Part shown: positions 53,032-61,196 of the stretch, piece after piece | How positions within the stretch are numbered: the stretch's first letter is position 1 | How the letters are laid out: each line of letters opens with the position of its first letter | From: Pseudonocardia sediminis | GTDB lineage: Bacteria; Actinomycetota; Actinomycetes; Mycobacteriales; Pseudonocardiaceae | DNA length: 64,000 bases | Assembly (NCBI RefSeq): GCF_004217185.1 | Contig: NZ_SHKL01000001.1 | Span: 3,098,001-3,162,000, forward strand | Direction: 5' to 3' | Translations under genes and position numbers: made by a program | Notes under the pieces: model-generated | What the model was told of the DNA's origin: nothing | Databases searched by the model: none | What the model saw: only the letters and a program-made list of their open reading frames with translations

Positions 53032-53643
53032 ATGACCGACGATCCGTTGTGCGCCCCCGCCGGCCTTCCCCAGGCCTGGTCGGCCTGGAAGGACGGCGTC
53101 GACCTGGAGCGCTACGACGAGCGCTGGACGGCGATGGAGCAGGCGGGGGAGAACCCGCACGGCGAGGCCGACCTGGTGTCCTCGTTCGGCCCGGCCTCGG
53201 TGCTCGACGGCGGTTGCGGCACCGGGCGGGTCGGGATCGAGCTGGCCCGGCGCGGTGTCGCCGTCGTCGGCGTGGACCCGGACCCGGACATGATCGCCGC
53301 CTGCCGGGACAAGGCCCCCGACCTGCGCTGGGTGCAGAGCGGGCTGCAGGACCTGGTGCTCGACGAGCGGTTCGACCTCGTCGTGCTGGCGGGCAACGTC
53401 ATCCCCTACGCGGCACCCGAGCACCGGACCGCGGTCGTGGCCGCGTGCGCCCGGCACCTCGTCCCGGGCGGGCACCTGCTCGCCGGGTTCCAGCTGCAGG
53501 ACGGATGGCCGGGTCTCGACGAGTACGACGCCTGGTGCACCGACGCCGGCCTGACCCCGGTCGGGCGCTGGTCCACCTGGACCCGCGACCCCTACGTCGG
53601 CGGCGACTACGCCGTCTCGCTGCATGCTCGTGAGCGGATGTAG
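53032..53643 (+). CDS. Class I SAM-dependent methyltransferase
   Basis: A 203-residue methyltransferase with motif I SVLDGGCGTGRVGIELARRG, the acidic VVGVDPDPDMI of motif II, LVVLAGNVIPYAAP (motif IV) and LVPGGHLLAGFQL (motif V/VI). Small-molecule substrate likely, unknown. The last four codons and TAG stop lie within the left arm of a family A palindromic element, so the C-terminus (HARERM) may be derived from that element. Confidence 0.88.
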   Translation: MTDDPLCAPAGLPQAWSAWKDGVDLERYDERWTAMEQAGENPHGEADLVSSFGPASVLDGGCGTGRVGIELARRGVAVVGVDPDPDMIAACRDKAPDLRWVQSGLQDLVLDERFDLVVLAGNVIPYAAPEHRTAVVAACARHLVPGGHLLAGFQLQDGWPGLDEYDAWCTDAGLTPVGRWSTWTRDPYVGGDYAVSLHARERM

Positions 53644-53669
53644 CCGCCCTGGCGACGATATCCGCGCAC
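53630..53669. repeat. Palindromic element, family A copy 2
   Basis: Left arm GTGAGCGGATGTAGCCGCC, CT centre, right arm GGCGACGATATCCGCGCAC; the arms pair at 15 of 19 positions. The left arm contains the stop codon of the methyltransferase gene. The right arm is identical to the reverse complement of the left arm of copy 3 at 59783-59801. Confidence 0.85.
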
Positions 53670-53675
53670 AGGGGG

Positions 53676-54476
53676 TCAGGCGCGGGCCAGTACCTCGCCG
53701 TGCGGGATGACGAAGTACGCGTCCGGGTGCGCGGCCCAGTCCCGCCAGGCCTGTGAGATCTCCGCGATGTCCTCGGGGGTGGCCAGCCCGCGTTCGAGGG
53801 CCTGCTCACCGATGCGTGACGAGCGGATCCGCTCCGCCCACATCCCGCCCCAGGTCGCCGTCTCCTCCGGCGTGGCGTAGCACCACACCGACGCCGACGG
53901 CGTGACCTCGGTGAACCCGGCCTCGTGCGCCCAGGCGAGCAAGCGGCGGCCGGCGTCGGGCTCGGCGTCGTTGCCGCGGGCGACGCCGCGGTAGAGGTCG
54001 AGCCAGCTGTCCAGACGCTCGTCGGCGGGCCACCAGTGGAACGCGGCGTAGTCGGCGTCGCGCACCGCGACCACCCCGCCGGGACGGGTCACCCGCCGCA
54101 TCTCGCGCAGTGCGGCGACCGGGTCGGACAGGTGCTGCAGAACCTGGTGGGCGTGCGTGACGTCGTAGGTGTCGTCGGCGTCGGAGAGCGCGTAGACGTC
54201 GTCGACGGCGAAGCTGACGTCCACCCCGCGTCCGGCCGCGGTCGCCCGGGCCTGGTGCAGCGGGTCCTCGGTGACCTCGACGCCGCGCACCCGGCCCGGA
54301 CCGAGGATCTCCGCCAGGTCGACGGTGATGCTGCCGGGCCCGCACCCGACGTCGAGCAGCGTCAGGTCCGGGCGCAGCAGGGGGAGCAGGTAGCCGCAGG
54401 AGTTCACGGCCGTGCGGGCACCGTGCGAGCGGAGCACGACCTCGTGGTGGCCGTGGGTGTAGACGTCCTCGGGCAT
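53676..54476 (-). CDS. Class I SAM-dependent methyltransferase (UbiE/COQ5-like)
   Basis: A 266-residue methyltransferase. Motif I LTLLDVGCGPGSITVDLAEIL, motif II VRGVEVTEDPLHQA, motif IV YDVTHAHQVLQHLSDP and motif V RVTRPGGVVAVRDADY are clear. The N-terminus MPEDVYTHGHHEVVLRSHG is typical of the actinobacterial branch. Substrate unknown. It is convergent with the preceding methyltransferase across a family A element. Confidence 0.9.
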   Translation of the reverse strand: MPEDVYTHGHHEVVLRSHGARTAVNSCGYLLPLLRPDLTLLDVGCGPGSITVDLAEILGPGRVRGVEVTEDPLHQARATAAGRGVDVSFAVDDVYALSDADDTYDVTHAHQVLQHLSDPVAALREMRRVTRPGGVVAVRDADYAAFHWWPADERLDSWLDLYRGVARGNDAEPDAGRRLLAWAHEAGFTEVTPSASVWCYATPEETATWGGMWAERIRSSRIGEQALERGLATPEDIAEISQAWRDWAAHPDAYFVIPHGEVLARA

Positions 54477-54508
54477 GGCGAGGACTCTGCCATCCCCGTC
54501 TCCCGGGC

Positions 54509-54895
54509 TCACCGCGTCCGGCGGATCCGGATCGGTCCCTTCGCCGTCGACGGGTCCACGACGTGCCCGGACTGCACGATCTCGACCGACCCCGCCTCGA
54601 CGAGCCGCCGCGCCGCCATCCGGGCCGGCTCCATCAGGTCCCGCCAGCCCTCCGGGTCGACCTTGCGGGCCGCCTCGGACGGGCAGATCGTCGACGTCCG
54701 GGCGCGGGCGTCGAGGAGGTCCCCGATCGCCTGCTCCAGCTGCCCGTCGACGTCGCGGACACCCCGCGAGCGGCACGCGGCGCCGCAGTAGCGGACCTGG
54801 TCCCAGTTCTTCGCCCACTTGCGACGCCAGGTGATCCGCCGCCCGCACACGGCACAGACCTTGTCCTCGTGCACCTCCTGCGCCATGGGGTCCAT
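54509..54895 (-). CDS. DUF2256-DUF3253 fusion protein
   Basis: A 128-residue protein. Cys14, Cys17, Cys37 and Cys41 (CAVCGRR, CGAAC) form the zinc-finger-like DUF2256, and QLEQAIGDLLDARARTSTIC followed by EAARKVDPEGWRDLMEPARM and a beta-hairpin match the winged-helix-like DUF3253. This two-domain fusion is known in actinobacteria but has no assigned function; DNA or RNA binding is possible. Start uncertain between ATGs at residues 1 and 4. Confidence 0.85.
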   Translation of the reverse strand: MDPMAQEVHEDKVCAVCGRRITWRRKWAKNWDQVRYCGAACRSRGVRDVDGQLEQAIGDLLDARARTSTICPSEAARKVDPEGWRDLMEPARMAARRLVEAGSVEIVQSGHVVDPSTAKGPIRIRRTR

Positions 54896-54947
54896 CGTCG
54901 TCGCCGTGAACCCGTCGCGCGCGGTGGCGGGCTGGTATCAGGAGCCT

Positions 54948-54953
54948 TATAGT
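54948..54953 (+). promoter_or_regulatory. -10 element of a leaderless gene
   Basis: TATAGT lies 6 nt before the ATG of the next membrane-protein gene, so transcription should begin at or next to the start codon. No ribosome-binding site is present, as expected of a leaderless mRNA. Confidence 0.6.
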
Positions 54954-54959
54954 CGACGC

Positions 54960-55508
54960 ATGGCTCGTGCCCTGGTCGGGAAGAAGACGCGTCAGCTGCT
55001 GGTGTTCGTCCACGTCGCGGTCTCGGTGGGGTGGATGGGCGCGGGAGCGGCGAACGTCGTGCTGGCGCTGACCGCCGGATACTCGCCCGACCCGGTCCTG
55101 CGACTGGCCTGCTACCAGCTGATCGACCGGATCGACTGGTGGCTGGTCATTCCGCTGGCCTTCGCGACCCTGGTCAGCGGCGTCGTGGTGTCGGTGGCGA
55201 GCCCGTGGGGACTCTCGCGGTACTGGTGGGTGCTGACCAAGCTCGTGCTGACTGTCGCCGTGATCGTCTACAGCACGTTCCTGATCGGGGTCTGGGTCGA
55301 GGAGAGCATCGCGGCGGTGGCGGCGGGCGCGCCGGAGAGCCCGGTCGCCGGGCAGCTCGCCTACGGCGCGGGGCTCAACATCGTCGCGTTCCTGTTCATG
55401 ACGTGGGCGTCGGTCGCCAAGCCCTGGGGCCGGACGCCGTGGGGCCGGGAACGCCGCACCCGCCGGGCCGCGGGCACCCGGCCGGCCGCTGCGGGCGCCG
55501 CACGCTGA
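54960..55508 (+). CDS. DUF2269-like four-helix membrane protein
   Basis: A 182-residue protein with four helices: QLLVFVHVAVSVGWMGAGA, WWLVIPLAFATLVSGVVVSV, YWWVLTKLVLTVAVIVYST and LNIVAFLFMTWASVAKPWG. The helix-1 HVxxxVGWMGA and helix-3 WxxxKL patterns resemble DUF2269/CopD-like membrane proteins. The tail is Arg/Ala-rich. The ATG is chosen because a consensus -10 lies just upstream. Function unknown. Confidence 0.8.
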   Translation: MARALVGKKTRQLLVFVHVAVSVGWMGAGAANVVLALTAGYSPDPVLRLACYQLIDRIDWWLVIPLAFATLVSGVVVSVASPWGLSRYWWVLTKLVLTVAVIVYSTFLIGVWVEESIAAVAAGAPESPVAGQLAYGAGLNIVAFLFMTWASVAKPWGRTPWGRERRTRRAAGTRPAAAGAAR

Positions 55509-55581
55509 CCCGGCCCGCCCACGGGACCGCTGCGCGGGTCCGCGCCCGCACGCGCTGCCCGGGCCGGTGTACTCCCGTACG

Positions 55582-55629
55582 GGATCAGGCGCTGCGGGGA
55601 TCAGGCGCTGCGGGGATCAGGCGCTGCGG
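55582..55629. repeat. Three exact 16-bp tandem repeats over a gene end
   Basis: GGATCAGGCGCTGCGG occurs three times without gaps. The copy at 55614-55629 includes the TCA (stop, minus strand) and last codons of the AroE-like gene; the other two lie just beyond it. Confidence 0.9.
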
Positions 55630-56651
55630 GCGAGGACGGCCGCGTCGAGCGCCTCGCGCATGGCCTGCTCCGGGCCCGGACGGCCGGTCATCAGCTCGAC
55701 CTGCGCGATCGCCTGCTGCAGCAGCATCTCCAGACCGCTGACGATCGTCGCCCCTCCGGCCGCCGCCCCCGCCGCGACGGCGGTCGGCCACGGCGCGTAG
55801 ACCGCGTCGAGCAGGGTCGTGCCCGGCCTCCAACGCGCCCCGGCGAGCTCGTCGGCGGCACCGGCGGGGAGCGTGGAGATCACGACGTCGGCGCCGTCCA
55901 GGGCGCGCGCGGCCTCGAGGGGGTCGGTGAGCACGGCTCGGATCTGCGGGTCCGTGCCCAGGCGACGCGCCGTCTCCCGCAACTCGGTGGTCCGCCCGGC
56001 GTCGCGGACCAGGACCGCGACCTCCGGCATCCCGAGTTCGGCCAGCGCCGCGATCGCGGCCTGCGCCGTCCCCCCGGCGCCGAGTACGACGGCCCGGTTC
56101 ACGGCCCGTCCCCGGCTGCCGGCCGAGCTGTCGCGACCGGTACCGGACCCCGTCGCGAGGTCGCCGGACCCCGTCGCGAGGTCGCCGGACCCCGCCGCCG
56201 GGCCGTCGGGCTCCACCGCGAAGGCGCCGGACCCCGCCGCCGGGCGGTCGGCCTCCGCCGCGACCGCGCCGTCCGGCCCCGGGACGCCCGCATCGCGGGC
56301 CCGGCGCAGGGCCGCGACGATGCCCGTCACGTCGGTGTTGTGCACGGTACGGCCGTCGGGGCCGAACACCAGGGTGTTGGCCGCCCCGATCGCGGCCGCC
56401 GCCGGGGCGACGTGGTCGGCGACGTCGAGCGCGACCCGCTTGAGCGGCATCGTCAGCGACAGCCCGGCCCACTCCGGGCCGAGGGAGTCCACGAACCCGG
56501 GCAGCGCCCGCTCGTCGACCTCGTGCGCGTCGTAGTGCCAGCCCGGCAGGCCGAGCGCGGTGTAGGCGGCGTTGTGCAGCGCGGGGGACAACGAGTGCGT
56601 GATCGGTGAGCCGAGCACGGCGGCCCGGCGCGACGTCGGTTCGGGACTCAC
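55617..56651 (-). CDS. aroE: Shikimate dehydrogenase-like protein with an insertion
   Basis: A 344-residue AroE, against the usual 270-290. The substrate site is LGSPITHSLSPALHN, with LSLTMPLKRVALD and NTLVFGPDGRTVHNTDVTG; the NADP fold starts VVLGAGGTAQAAIAALAELG. Between the two domains lies an extra Gly/Ser/Asp-rich segment of about 55 residues (GSGDLATGSGDLAT) encoded by direct repeats. It should reduce 3-dehydroshikimate to shikimate, though paralogues may use quinate. GTG start without a strong ribosome-binding site. Tandem repeats cover its stop. Confidence 0.88.
   Translation of the reverse strand: MSPEPTSRRAAVLGSPITHSLSPALHNAAYTALGLPGWHYDAHEVDERALPGFVDSLGPEWAGLSLTMPLKRVALDVADHVAPAAAAIGAANTLVFGPDGRTVHNTDVTGIVAALRRARDAGVPGPDGAVAAEADRPAAGSGAFAVEPDGPAAGSGDLATGSGDLATGSGTGRDSSAGSRGRAVNRAVVLGAGGTAQAAIAALAELGMPEVAVLVRDAGRTTELRETARRLGTDPQIRAVLTDPLEAARALDGADVVISTLPAGAADELAGARWRPGTTLLDAVYAPWPTAVAAGAAAGGATIVSGLEMLLQQAIAQVELMTGRPGPEQAMREALDAAVLARSA
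56143..56184. repeat. Direct repeats inside the aroE-like gene
   Basis: A 21-bp unit beginning CCGGACCCCGTCGCGAGG occurs twice exactly, followed by two decayed units up to about 56240. In frame the unit encodes a seven-residue GSGDLAT repeat, so expansion lengthened the linker between the two enzyme domains. Confidence 0.85.
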
Positions 56652-56686
56652 CCCGGGATTATGGCCGCCTCGGGGCCGGGGACGGA

Positions 56687-57331
56687 TCAGGAGGTGGTGC
56701 TGGGGACCCGTGCGGGCAGGGCGGCGTCGGCGGCGCGGCGGGAACGGACCCAGCTCCACCATCCCTGCACCACCAGGACGGCGAACACGATGTAGATCGC
56801 GGCGGAGAAGTAGAGGCCGGAGGCGATCTGCAGCGGGACACCGACGGCGTCGACCAGCAGCCAGAGCAGCCAGAACTCGATCAGGCGCAGGCCCTGGGCG
56901 AGGAACGCGACGGCCGTCCCGACGAAGATCGCGGCGTCCGGCCACGGTGCCCACGAGGCGTCGAGGGCGTCGAGCACGAACGCCATCCCGGCCGTCCCCA
57001 CGACGAGCAGGGCGGCGAGCCCGAGCCGCTGCGTCCACGTCGCCGTGCGCACGGCGAGCCCGTAGACGGGGTCGCGGCGCCGCATCCAGGCGATCAGCCC
57101 GAACACCGAGATCGCGAACACGATGACCTGCCGGAACGCGAGTCCGCCGAGGTGCGCGGAGATGTAGACGGAGAACAGCAGGATGCACGCGGCCATCTGC
57201 ACCGGCCACGTCGCCAGGCTGCGCCGCTGGGCCAGGAACACCACGGCCAGCGCGCCGATCTGCCCGACCAGCTCGGCCCACGAGATGAACTGGCCCGCCA
57301 CGGTCAGCCCGTGCTGCAGCAGCAGCTCCAC
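56687..57331 (-). CDS. pnuC: Nicotinamide riboside transporter PnuC
   Basis: A 214-residue PnuC-type membrane protein with about seven helices. SWAELVGQIGALAVVFLAQRRS at the N-terminus, GLIAWMRRRDPVYGL, and FWLLWLLVDAVGVPLQIASGLYFSAAIYIVFA with its W-x-x-x-D pattern mark the family, which imports nicotinamide riboside by facilitated diffusion. GAGAGGGGAA is 4 nt before the GTG start. A GTGTG-6-CACAC inverted repeat (about 57402-57417) lies upstream; no known NAD riboswitch was recognised. Confidence 0.9.
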   Translation of the reverse strand: MELLLQHGLTVAGQFISWAELVGQIGALAVVFLAQRRSLATWPVQMAACILLFSVYISAHLGGLAFRQVIVFAISVFGLIAWMRRRDPVYGLAVRTATWTQRLGLAALLVVGTAGMAFVLDALDASWAPWPDAAIFVGTAVAFLAQGLRLIEFWLLWLLVDAVGVPLQIASGLYFSAAIYIVFAVLVVQGWWSWVRSRRAADAALPARVPSTTS

Positions 57332-57507
57332 GTCGTTCCCCTCTCCGCCGGGTTGCTCCTCGCCACAACACCCTGCGCTCCCGCGGTCATGCCGCGACGG
57401 CGGTGTGACCGGCCACACACGACCGCCGGATGTGGATCACCGGGTGACGCACCACGGTGCCGGATCCGTGCCCGGACCGCAGCGTCGCGTCACTCGGGGA
57501 AGGCTGC

Positions 57508-58884
57508 TCAGGTGTGCAGCGCTGCGCGGGTGGTCGTGGTGACGGCGCGGCCGTCGACGAGCACCAGCACCGGTGCGTCGGCGGGACCGTCGCCGATCCG
57601 GGCCCGGGCCGCGGCGGCGCCCTCCCCGTGCCCGACGGCGGGCGGCGGCGGTCCGGCGTGCGCGCCCACCTCGGCGGACGGGTCGAGCGTGGCCAGGTCC
57701 GCGACCGCGATCGTGCCGACGACGTCCGGTCCCGACCACGTCGTCGCGTCCGTGCGCCGCGGCTGGACGACCGGGACGACGGCGGTCCCCGGGGGCACCG
57801 CCGTGATCAGGGATGCGACCGTGCTCGTCGACGGCGCCACGAACAGTCCGGGCTCGTAGGTCCCGACCCGGTCGCGGACCAGGGGCCCTCCGGGGGCGTC
57901 GAGGAACCCGAGGGTGGTGAGCCAGTCGTCGTCGAAGTACTTGGACAGGTAGATCCGTCCGGAGTCCGGCAGCACGGCGACGACCAGCGCATCCGGACCG
58001 GCGGTGGCCGACACCCGCAGGGCGGCGGCCACCGCGGTCCCGGCCGAGCCCCCGACCAGCAGACCCTCCTCGCGGGCGAGCCGGCGCACGGTGCGCAGCG
58101 ACTCGCCGTCGCCGATCCGCTCGAACCGGTCCGGCACGGACGTGTCGAACACCGACGGCCAGGTGTCGGTCGTGGTGCCCGGGTGCAGGTAGTGCCCGAC
58201 GGCCTCGATGAAGTACGGGCTGCCGTCGCCGCCGCCGTAGCGCGAGGACTCGGGATCGGCGGCGACGACCGTCACCCCACCCGTGCGCTGCAGGTAGCGG
58301 CCGGTGCCGGTGATCGTGCCGCCGGTTCCGGCACCGGCCACCAGGTGGGTGATCCGCCCGCCGGTCTGGGCCCAGATCTCCGGGCCGGTGGTCTGCTCGT
58401 GCACGTCCGGGTTGGCCCGGTTGCCGTACTGGTCGGCCAGCCACGCGCCCGGGGTCTCGGCGACGATCCGCGCCGCGAGCTGCTGGACGTGGCGCGGGTC
58501 CTCACGCGGGACGAGCCCGGGTGTCGGGACGACCTCGGCGCCGTAGGCCTTCAGGAGCTGGATCTTCTCCTTGGTCGTCCGGTCCGGGACGACGAACACC
58601 GCCCGGTACCCGCGTGCCGCGGCGACCATGGCCAGGCCGATCCCGGTGTTGCCGGACGTGCCCTCGACGATCGTCCCGCCGGGAGTCAGCGCCCCGGAGC
58701 GCTCGGCGTCGAGGACCATGTTGAGCGCCGCGCGGTCCTTCACACTCCCGCCCGGGTTGGCCCACTCGGTCTTCACCCAGACCGGCGCGCCGCCGTCCGG
58801 GACGATCCGGCGCAGCCGCACCAGCGGGGTGGCGCCCACCGCCTCGAGCACGGAGTCGTACACGGGTCCGCCGTCGCTCAGCAC
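57508..58884 (-). CDS. cbs: Cystathionine beta-synthase
   Basis: Condenses serine and homocysteine in transsulfuration. The 458-residue length fits PLP domain plus tandem CBS domains. NPGGSVKDRAALNM contains the PLP lysine (about 49), VEGTSGNTGIGLAMVAAARGY and AGAGTGGTITGTGRYL bind substrate and PLP phosphate, and SYFDDDWL-like YLSKYFDDDWLTTLGFL closes the catalytic domain. The C-terminal regulatory pair begins VASLITAVPPGTAVVPVV. Start at GTG by alignment to family length. Divergent from the SDR gene, with a family B element between. Confidence 0.92.
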   Translation of the reverse strand: MLSDGGPVYDSVLEAVGATPLVRLRRIVPDGGAPVWVKTEWANPGGSVKDRAALNMVLDAERSGALTPGGTIVEGTSGNTGIGLAMVAAARGYRAVFVVPDRTTKEKIQLLKAYGAEVVPTPGLVPREDPRHVQQLAARIVAETPGAWLADQYGNRANPDVHEQTTGPEIWAQTGGRITHLVAGAGTGGTITGTGRYLQRTGGVTVVAADPESSRYGGGDGSPYFIEAVGHYLHPGTTTDTWPSVFDTSVPDRFERIGDGESLRTVRRLAREEGLLVGGSAGTAVAAALRVSATAGPDALVVAVLPDSGRIYLSKYFDDDWLTTLGFLDAPGGPLVRDRVGTYEPGLFVAPSTSTVASLITAVPPGTAVVPVVQPRRTDATTWSGPDVVGTIAVADLATLDPSAEVGAHAGPPPPAVGHGEGAAAARARIGDGPADAPVLVLVDGRAVTTTTRAALHT

Positions 58885-58923
58885 GGACCGATCGTGCCTC
58901 ACCCGGCGGCCACCCGCCCCGCG

Positions 58924-58978
58924 CCGCACTCATGCGGCACGAGTTCGGCACGGCGGTACAGAAGTGCCATGAGTGGGG
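58924..58978. repeat. Palindromic element, family B copy 2
   Basis: Fifty-five bases that align with the copy at 10013-10067 at 41 positions and no gaps. The outer arms are CCGCACTCATG and CATGAGTGGGG. Unlike the other copies it lies between divergent genes (cbs and the SDR gene), in their promoter region. Confidence 0.75.
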
Positions 58979-59018
58979 CCGCGCCGGGCGCCGCGGGTGG
59001 GCTGGAAGAGTGACCGTC

Positions 59019-59765
59019 GTGGGCGGAACGGTGCTGGTACTGGGCGGTCGGAGCGAGATCGGGCTGGCCGTGGCGGAGCGGCTGGCCGGGAGCGAGGCGA
59101 GCACGGTCGTGCTGGCCGCGCGGCGCTGCGGTGAGCTGGAGGTCGAGCGCGAGCGTCTGCGACGGGCCGGTGCGACGACCGTCGACGCGGTCGAGTTCGA
59201 CGCCGACGACCTCTCCTCGCACCGGACGCTGATCGACGACGTCACGGCCCGGCACGGCCGGATCGACACCGTCGTCGTCGCGTTCGGGATCCTCGGCGAC
59301 CAGGCCCGCGCCGAGACCGACGCCGCGCACGCGGCCGCCGTCGTGCACACCGACTACGTCGCGCAGGTGCACGTCCTCACCGAGCTGGCCGCCACGCTGC
59401 GCGCCCAGGGGGAGGGGACGCTCGTCGTCTACTCGTCGGTGGCCGGGGTCCGGGTGCGGCGCGCCAACTACGTCTACGGCTCGGCGAAGGCCGGGCTCGA
59501 CGGCTTCGCCTCCGGCCTGGCCGACGCGCTGCACGGTTCCGGGGTGCGGTTGCTGCTGGTCCGGCCCGGTTTCGTGATCGGGCGGATGACCGAGGGGATG
59601 AAACCGGCGCCGCTGTCGTCGACGCCCGAGCAGGTCGCCGACGCCACCGTCGCCGCACTGCGGAAGGGCCGCGGCGGCGACGTCTGGGTCCCCGGCACCC
59701 TGCGCGCCCTGTTCGCCGTCCTGCGCCTGCTGCCCCGCCCGATCTGGCGACGCATGCCGCGCTGA
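59019..59765 (+). CDS. dprE2: DprE2-like short-chain dehydrogenase
   Basis: A 248-residue SDR matching, from memory, mycobacterial DprE2, the keto-reductase that makes decaprenyl-phospho-arabinose. Shared features are LVLGGRSEIGLAVAERL (cofactor), DTVVVAFGILGD in place of the usual NNAG, VRVRRANYVYGSAKAGLDGF with the YxxxK catalytic pair, VRLLLVRPGFVIGRMT and the RPIWRRMPR ending. A GTG with GGAAGAG 8 nt upstream is chosen over one three codons earlier. DprE1 is not adjacent, unlike in mycobacteria. Confidence 0.8.
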   Translation: MGGTVLVLGGRSEIGLAVAERLAGSEASTVVLAARRCGELEVERERLRRAGATTVDAVEFDADDLSSHRTLIDDVTARHGRIDTVVVAFGILGDQARAETDAAHAAAVVHTDYVAQVHVLTELAATLRAQGEGTLVVYSSVAGVRVRRANYVYGSAKAGLDGFASGLADALHGSGVRLLLVRPGFVIGRMTEGMKPAPLSSTPEQVADATVAALRKGRGGDVWVPGTLRALFAVLRLLPRPIWRRMPR

Positions 59766-59782
59766 CCTGCGCGATCGCACTC

Positions 59783-59822
59783 GTGCGCGGATATCGTCGC
59801 CCTGGCAGCGATATCCGCGCAC
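59783..59822. repeat. Palindromic element, family A copy 3
   Basis: GTGCGCGGATATCGTCGCC, CT, GGCAGCGATATCCGCGCAC: arms pair at 17 of 19. An additional half-arm continues on the minus strand through the acyl-CoA dehydrogenase stop (ACGGGCGGATAGCGCTGCC, 59847 back to 59829), matching the element arm at 15 of 19 positions. Confidence 0.85.
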
Positions 59823-59835
59823 GGGCGCGGCAGCG

Positions 59836-61092
59836 CTATCCGCCCGTGAAGCCGAACAGGTGGCCGGCGACCTTCCGCATCTGGATCTCCTCGGATCCCT
59901 CGGTGATCCGGTAGCGGCGGTGGTGGCGGTAGATGTGCTCGAACGGCTGGTGGCGGCTGTAGCCCAGGCCGCCGTGCACCTGCATCGCCCGGTCGGCGGC
60001 GTCGCAGACGAGGCGGTTGGCGCGGTAGTTGCACATCGACACCCGGTCGCTGACCTCCATGTGCGGGCGCACGTCGAGCTCGTGCGCGGTCGCGCGGACC
60101 AGCACCCGGCACATCTCGGCCTCGGTGTGCAGCTCGACCAGCGGGAACTGGATCGCCTGCCGGCGCGAGAGCGGCTCACCGAACGTCACCCGCTCCTTTG
60201 CGTAGGCGACCGAGCGGTCGATGCAGTACTGCGCCGCCCCGACCCCGGACGCGGCCTGGCGGATCCGGTTCTCGTGCACGAACGTCTGCGCGACGGCCAG
60301 CGCGCGCCCCTCCTCGCCGAGCATCGACGACGCCGGCACCCGGACGTCGTGCAGCTCGACCTCGCCGTGGTCGGTGGGCATGTTGAACGTCCACCAGTAG
60401 AACGGCACGGAGAAACCCGGGGAGTCGGTCGGGACCAGGAACGCGCTGATCGCGGCCGCCTTGCCGCCGCGTGAGGTCTCGCTCTCCGAGGTCCGGGCGA
60501 AGATCAGGTCGTGGGTGGCGGTGTGCACGCCGGTGTTCCAGCGCTTGCGGCCGTTGATGACCCAGTCGTCGCCGTCGCGGACGGCGGTGGTCTCCAGCCA
60601 GGTCGCGTCGCTGCCGTGGTCGGGCTCGGTCAGCCCGAACCCGACCCGGCGCTCGCCGGTGATGATCCGTTCGCAGAACTCCTCGCGCTGCGCGGGCGTG
60701 CCGAAGCGCCACAGCAGCAGCAACGCGGGGAAGTTCCCGACCACCGAGGACTCGTCCTGCAGGTCGTTGTGCAGCCCGAGTCCCCGGTGCGCCAGGTGCT
60801 CGCGAACGACGGCCATCGCCAGGTTCGACCCGGCCCGCCCGCCGAGCTCGACCGGGAGCCCGTAGCGCAGGAACCCGGCCGCGTCGGCACGCCGGCGCAT
60901 CTCGCCGAGCAACGCCTCCCACTCCGGTCGCGGGGTGCCGTCGGCCTCGAAGTCGGTGCGGGCCCACTCGCGGCGGTGGTCGAAGAAGCGCTCGTTGTCG
61001 TCGGCGGCCTGCAGCGGGACGATCTCGTCGGCGATGAACGCGTCGAGGTCGGCGAGCAGCGTGGTGATCTCGGTGGGCAGGGTGCGATCCAC
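59836..61092 (-). CDS. Acyl-CoA dehydrogenase
   Basis: A 418-residue flavoprotein dehydrogenase. VGFGLTEPDHGSDATWLET is the FAD/substrate loop, INGRKRWNTG the next strand, and MQVHGGLGYSRHQPFEHIYRHHRRYRI the C-terminal signature. The GTG start has GAGGGAG 7 nt upstream. It faces an APH-type kinase gene across 104 bp; in animals such a dehydrogenase and kinase are fused as ACAD10/ACAD11. The stop codon lies in a half-copy of a family A element. Confidence 0.9.
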   Translation of the reverse strand: MDRTLPTEITTLLADLDAFIADEIVPLQAADDNERFFDHRREWARTDFEADGTPRPEWEALLGEMRRRADAAGFLRYGLPVELGGRAGSNLAMAVVREHLAHRGLGLHNDLQDESSVVGNFPALLLLWRFGTPAQREEFCERIITGERRVGFGLTEPDHGSDATWLETTAVRDGDDWVINGRKRWNTGVHTATHDLIFARTSESETSRGGKAAAISAFLVPTDSPGFSVPFYWWTFNMPTDHGEVELHDVRVPASSMLGEEGRALAVAQTFVHENRIRQAASGVGAAQYCIDRSVAYAKERVTFGEPLSRRQAIQFPLVELHTEAEMCRVLVRATAHELDVRPHMEVSDRVSMCNYRANRLVCDAADRAMQVHGGLGYSRHQPFEHIYRHHRRYRITEGSEEIQMRKVAGHLFGFTGG

Positions 61093-61196
61093 TCAGGGCT
61101 CCCTCGTCGTTGCGGGAGATCGGTCCGATCATCGACGCTACCCCTCGGACGCGCCGGTGCCGATCGTCGAATGCCGGTGCGGGACGGGGGGTCGGT

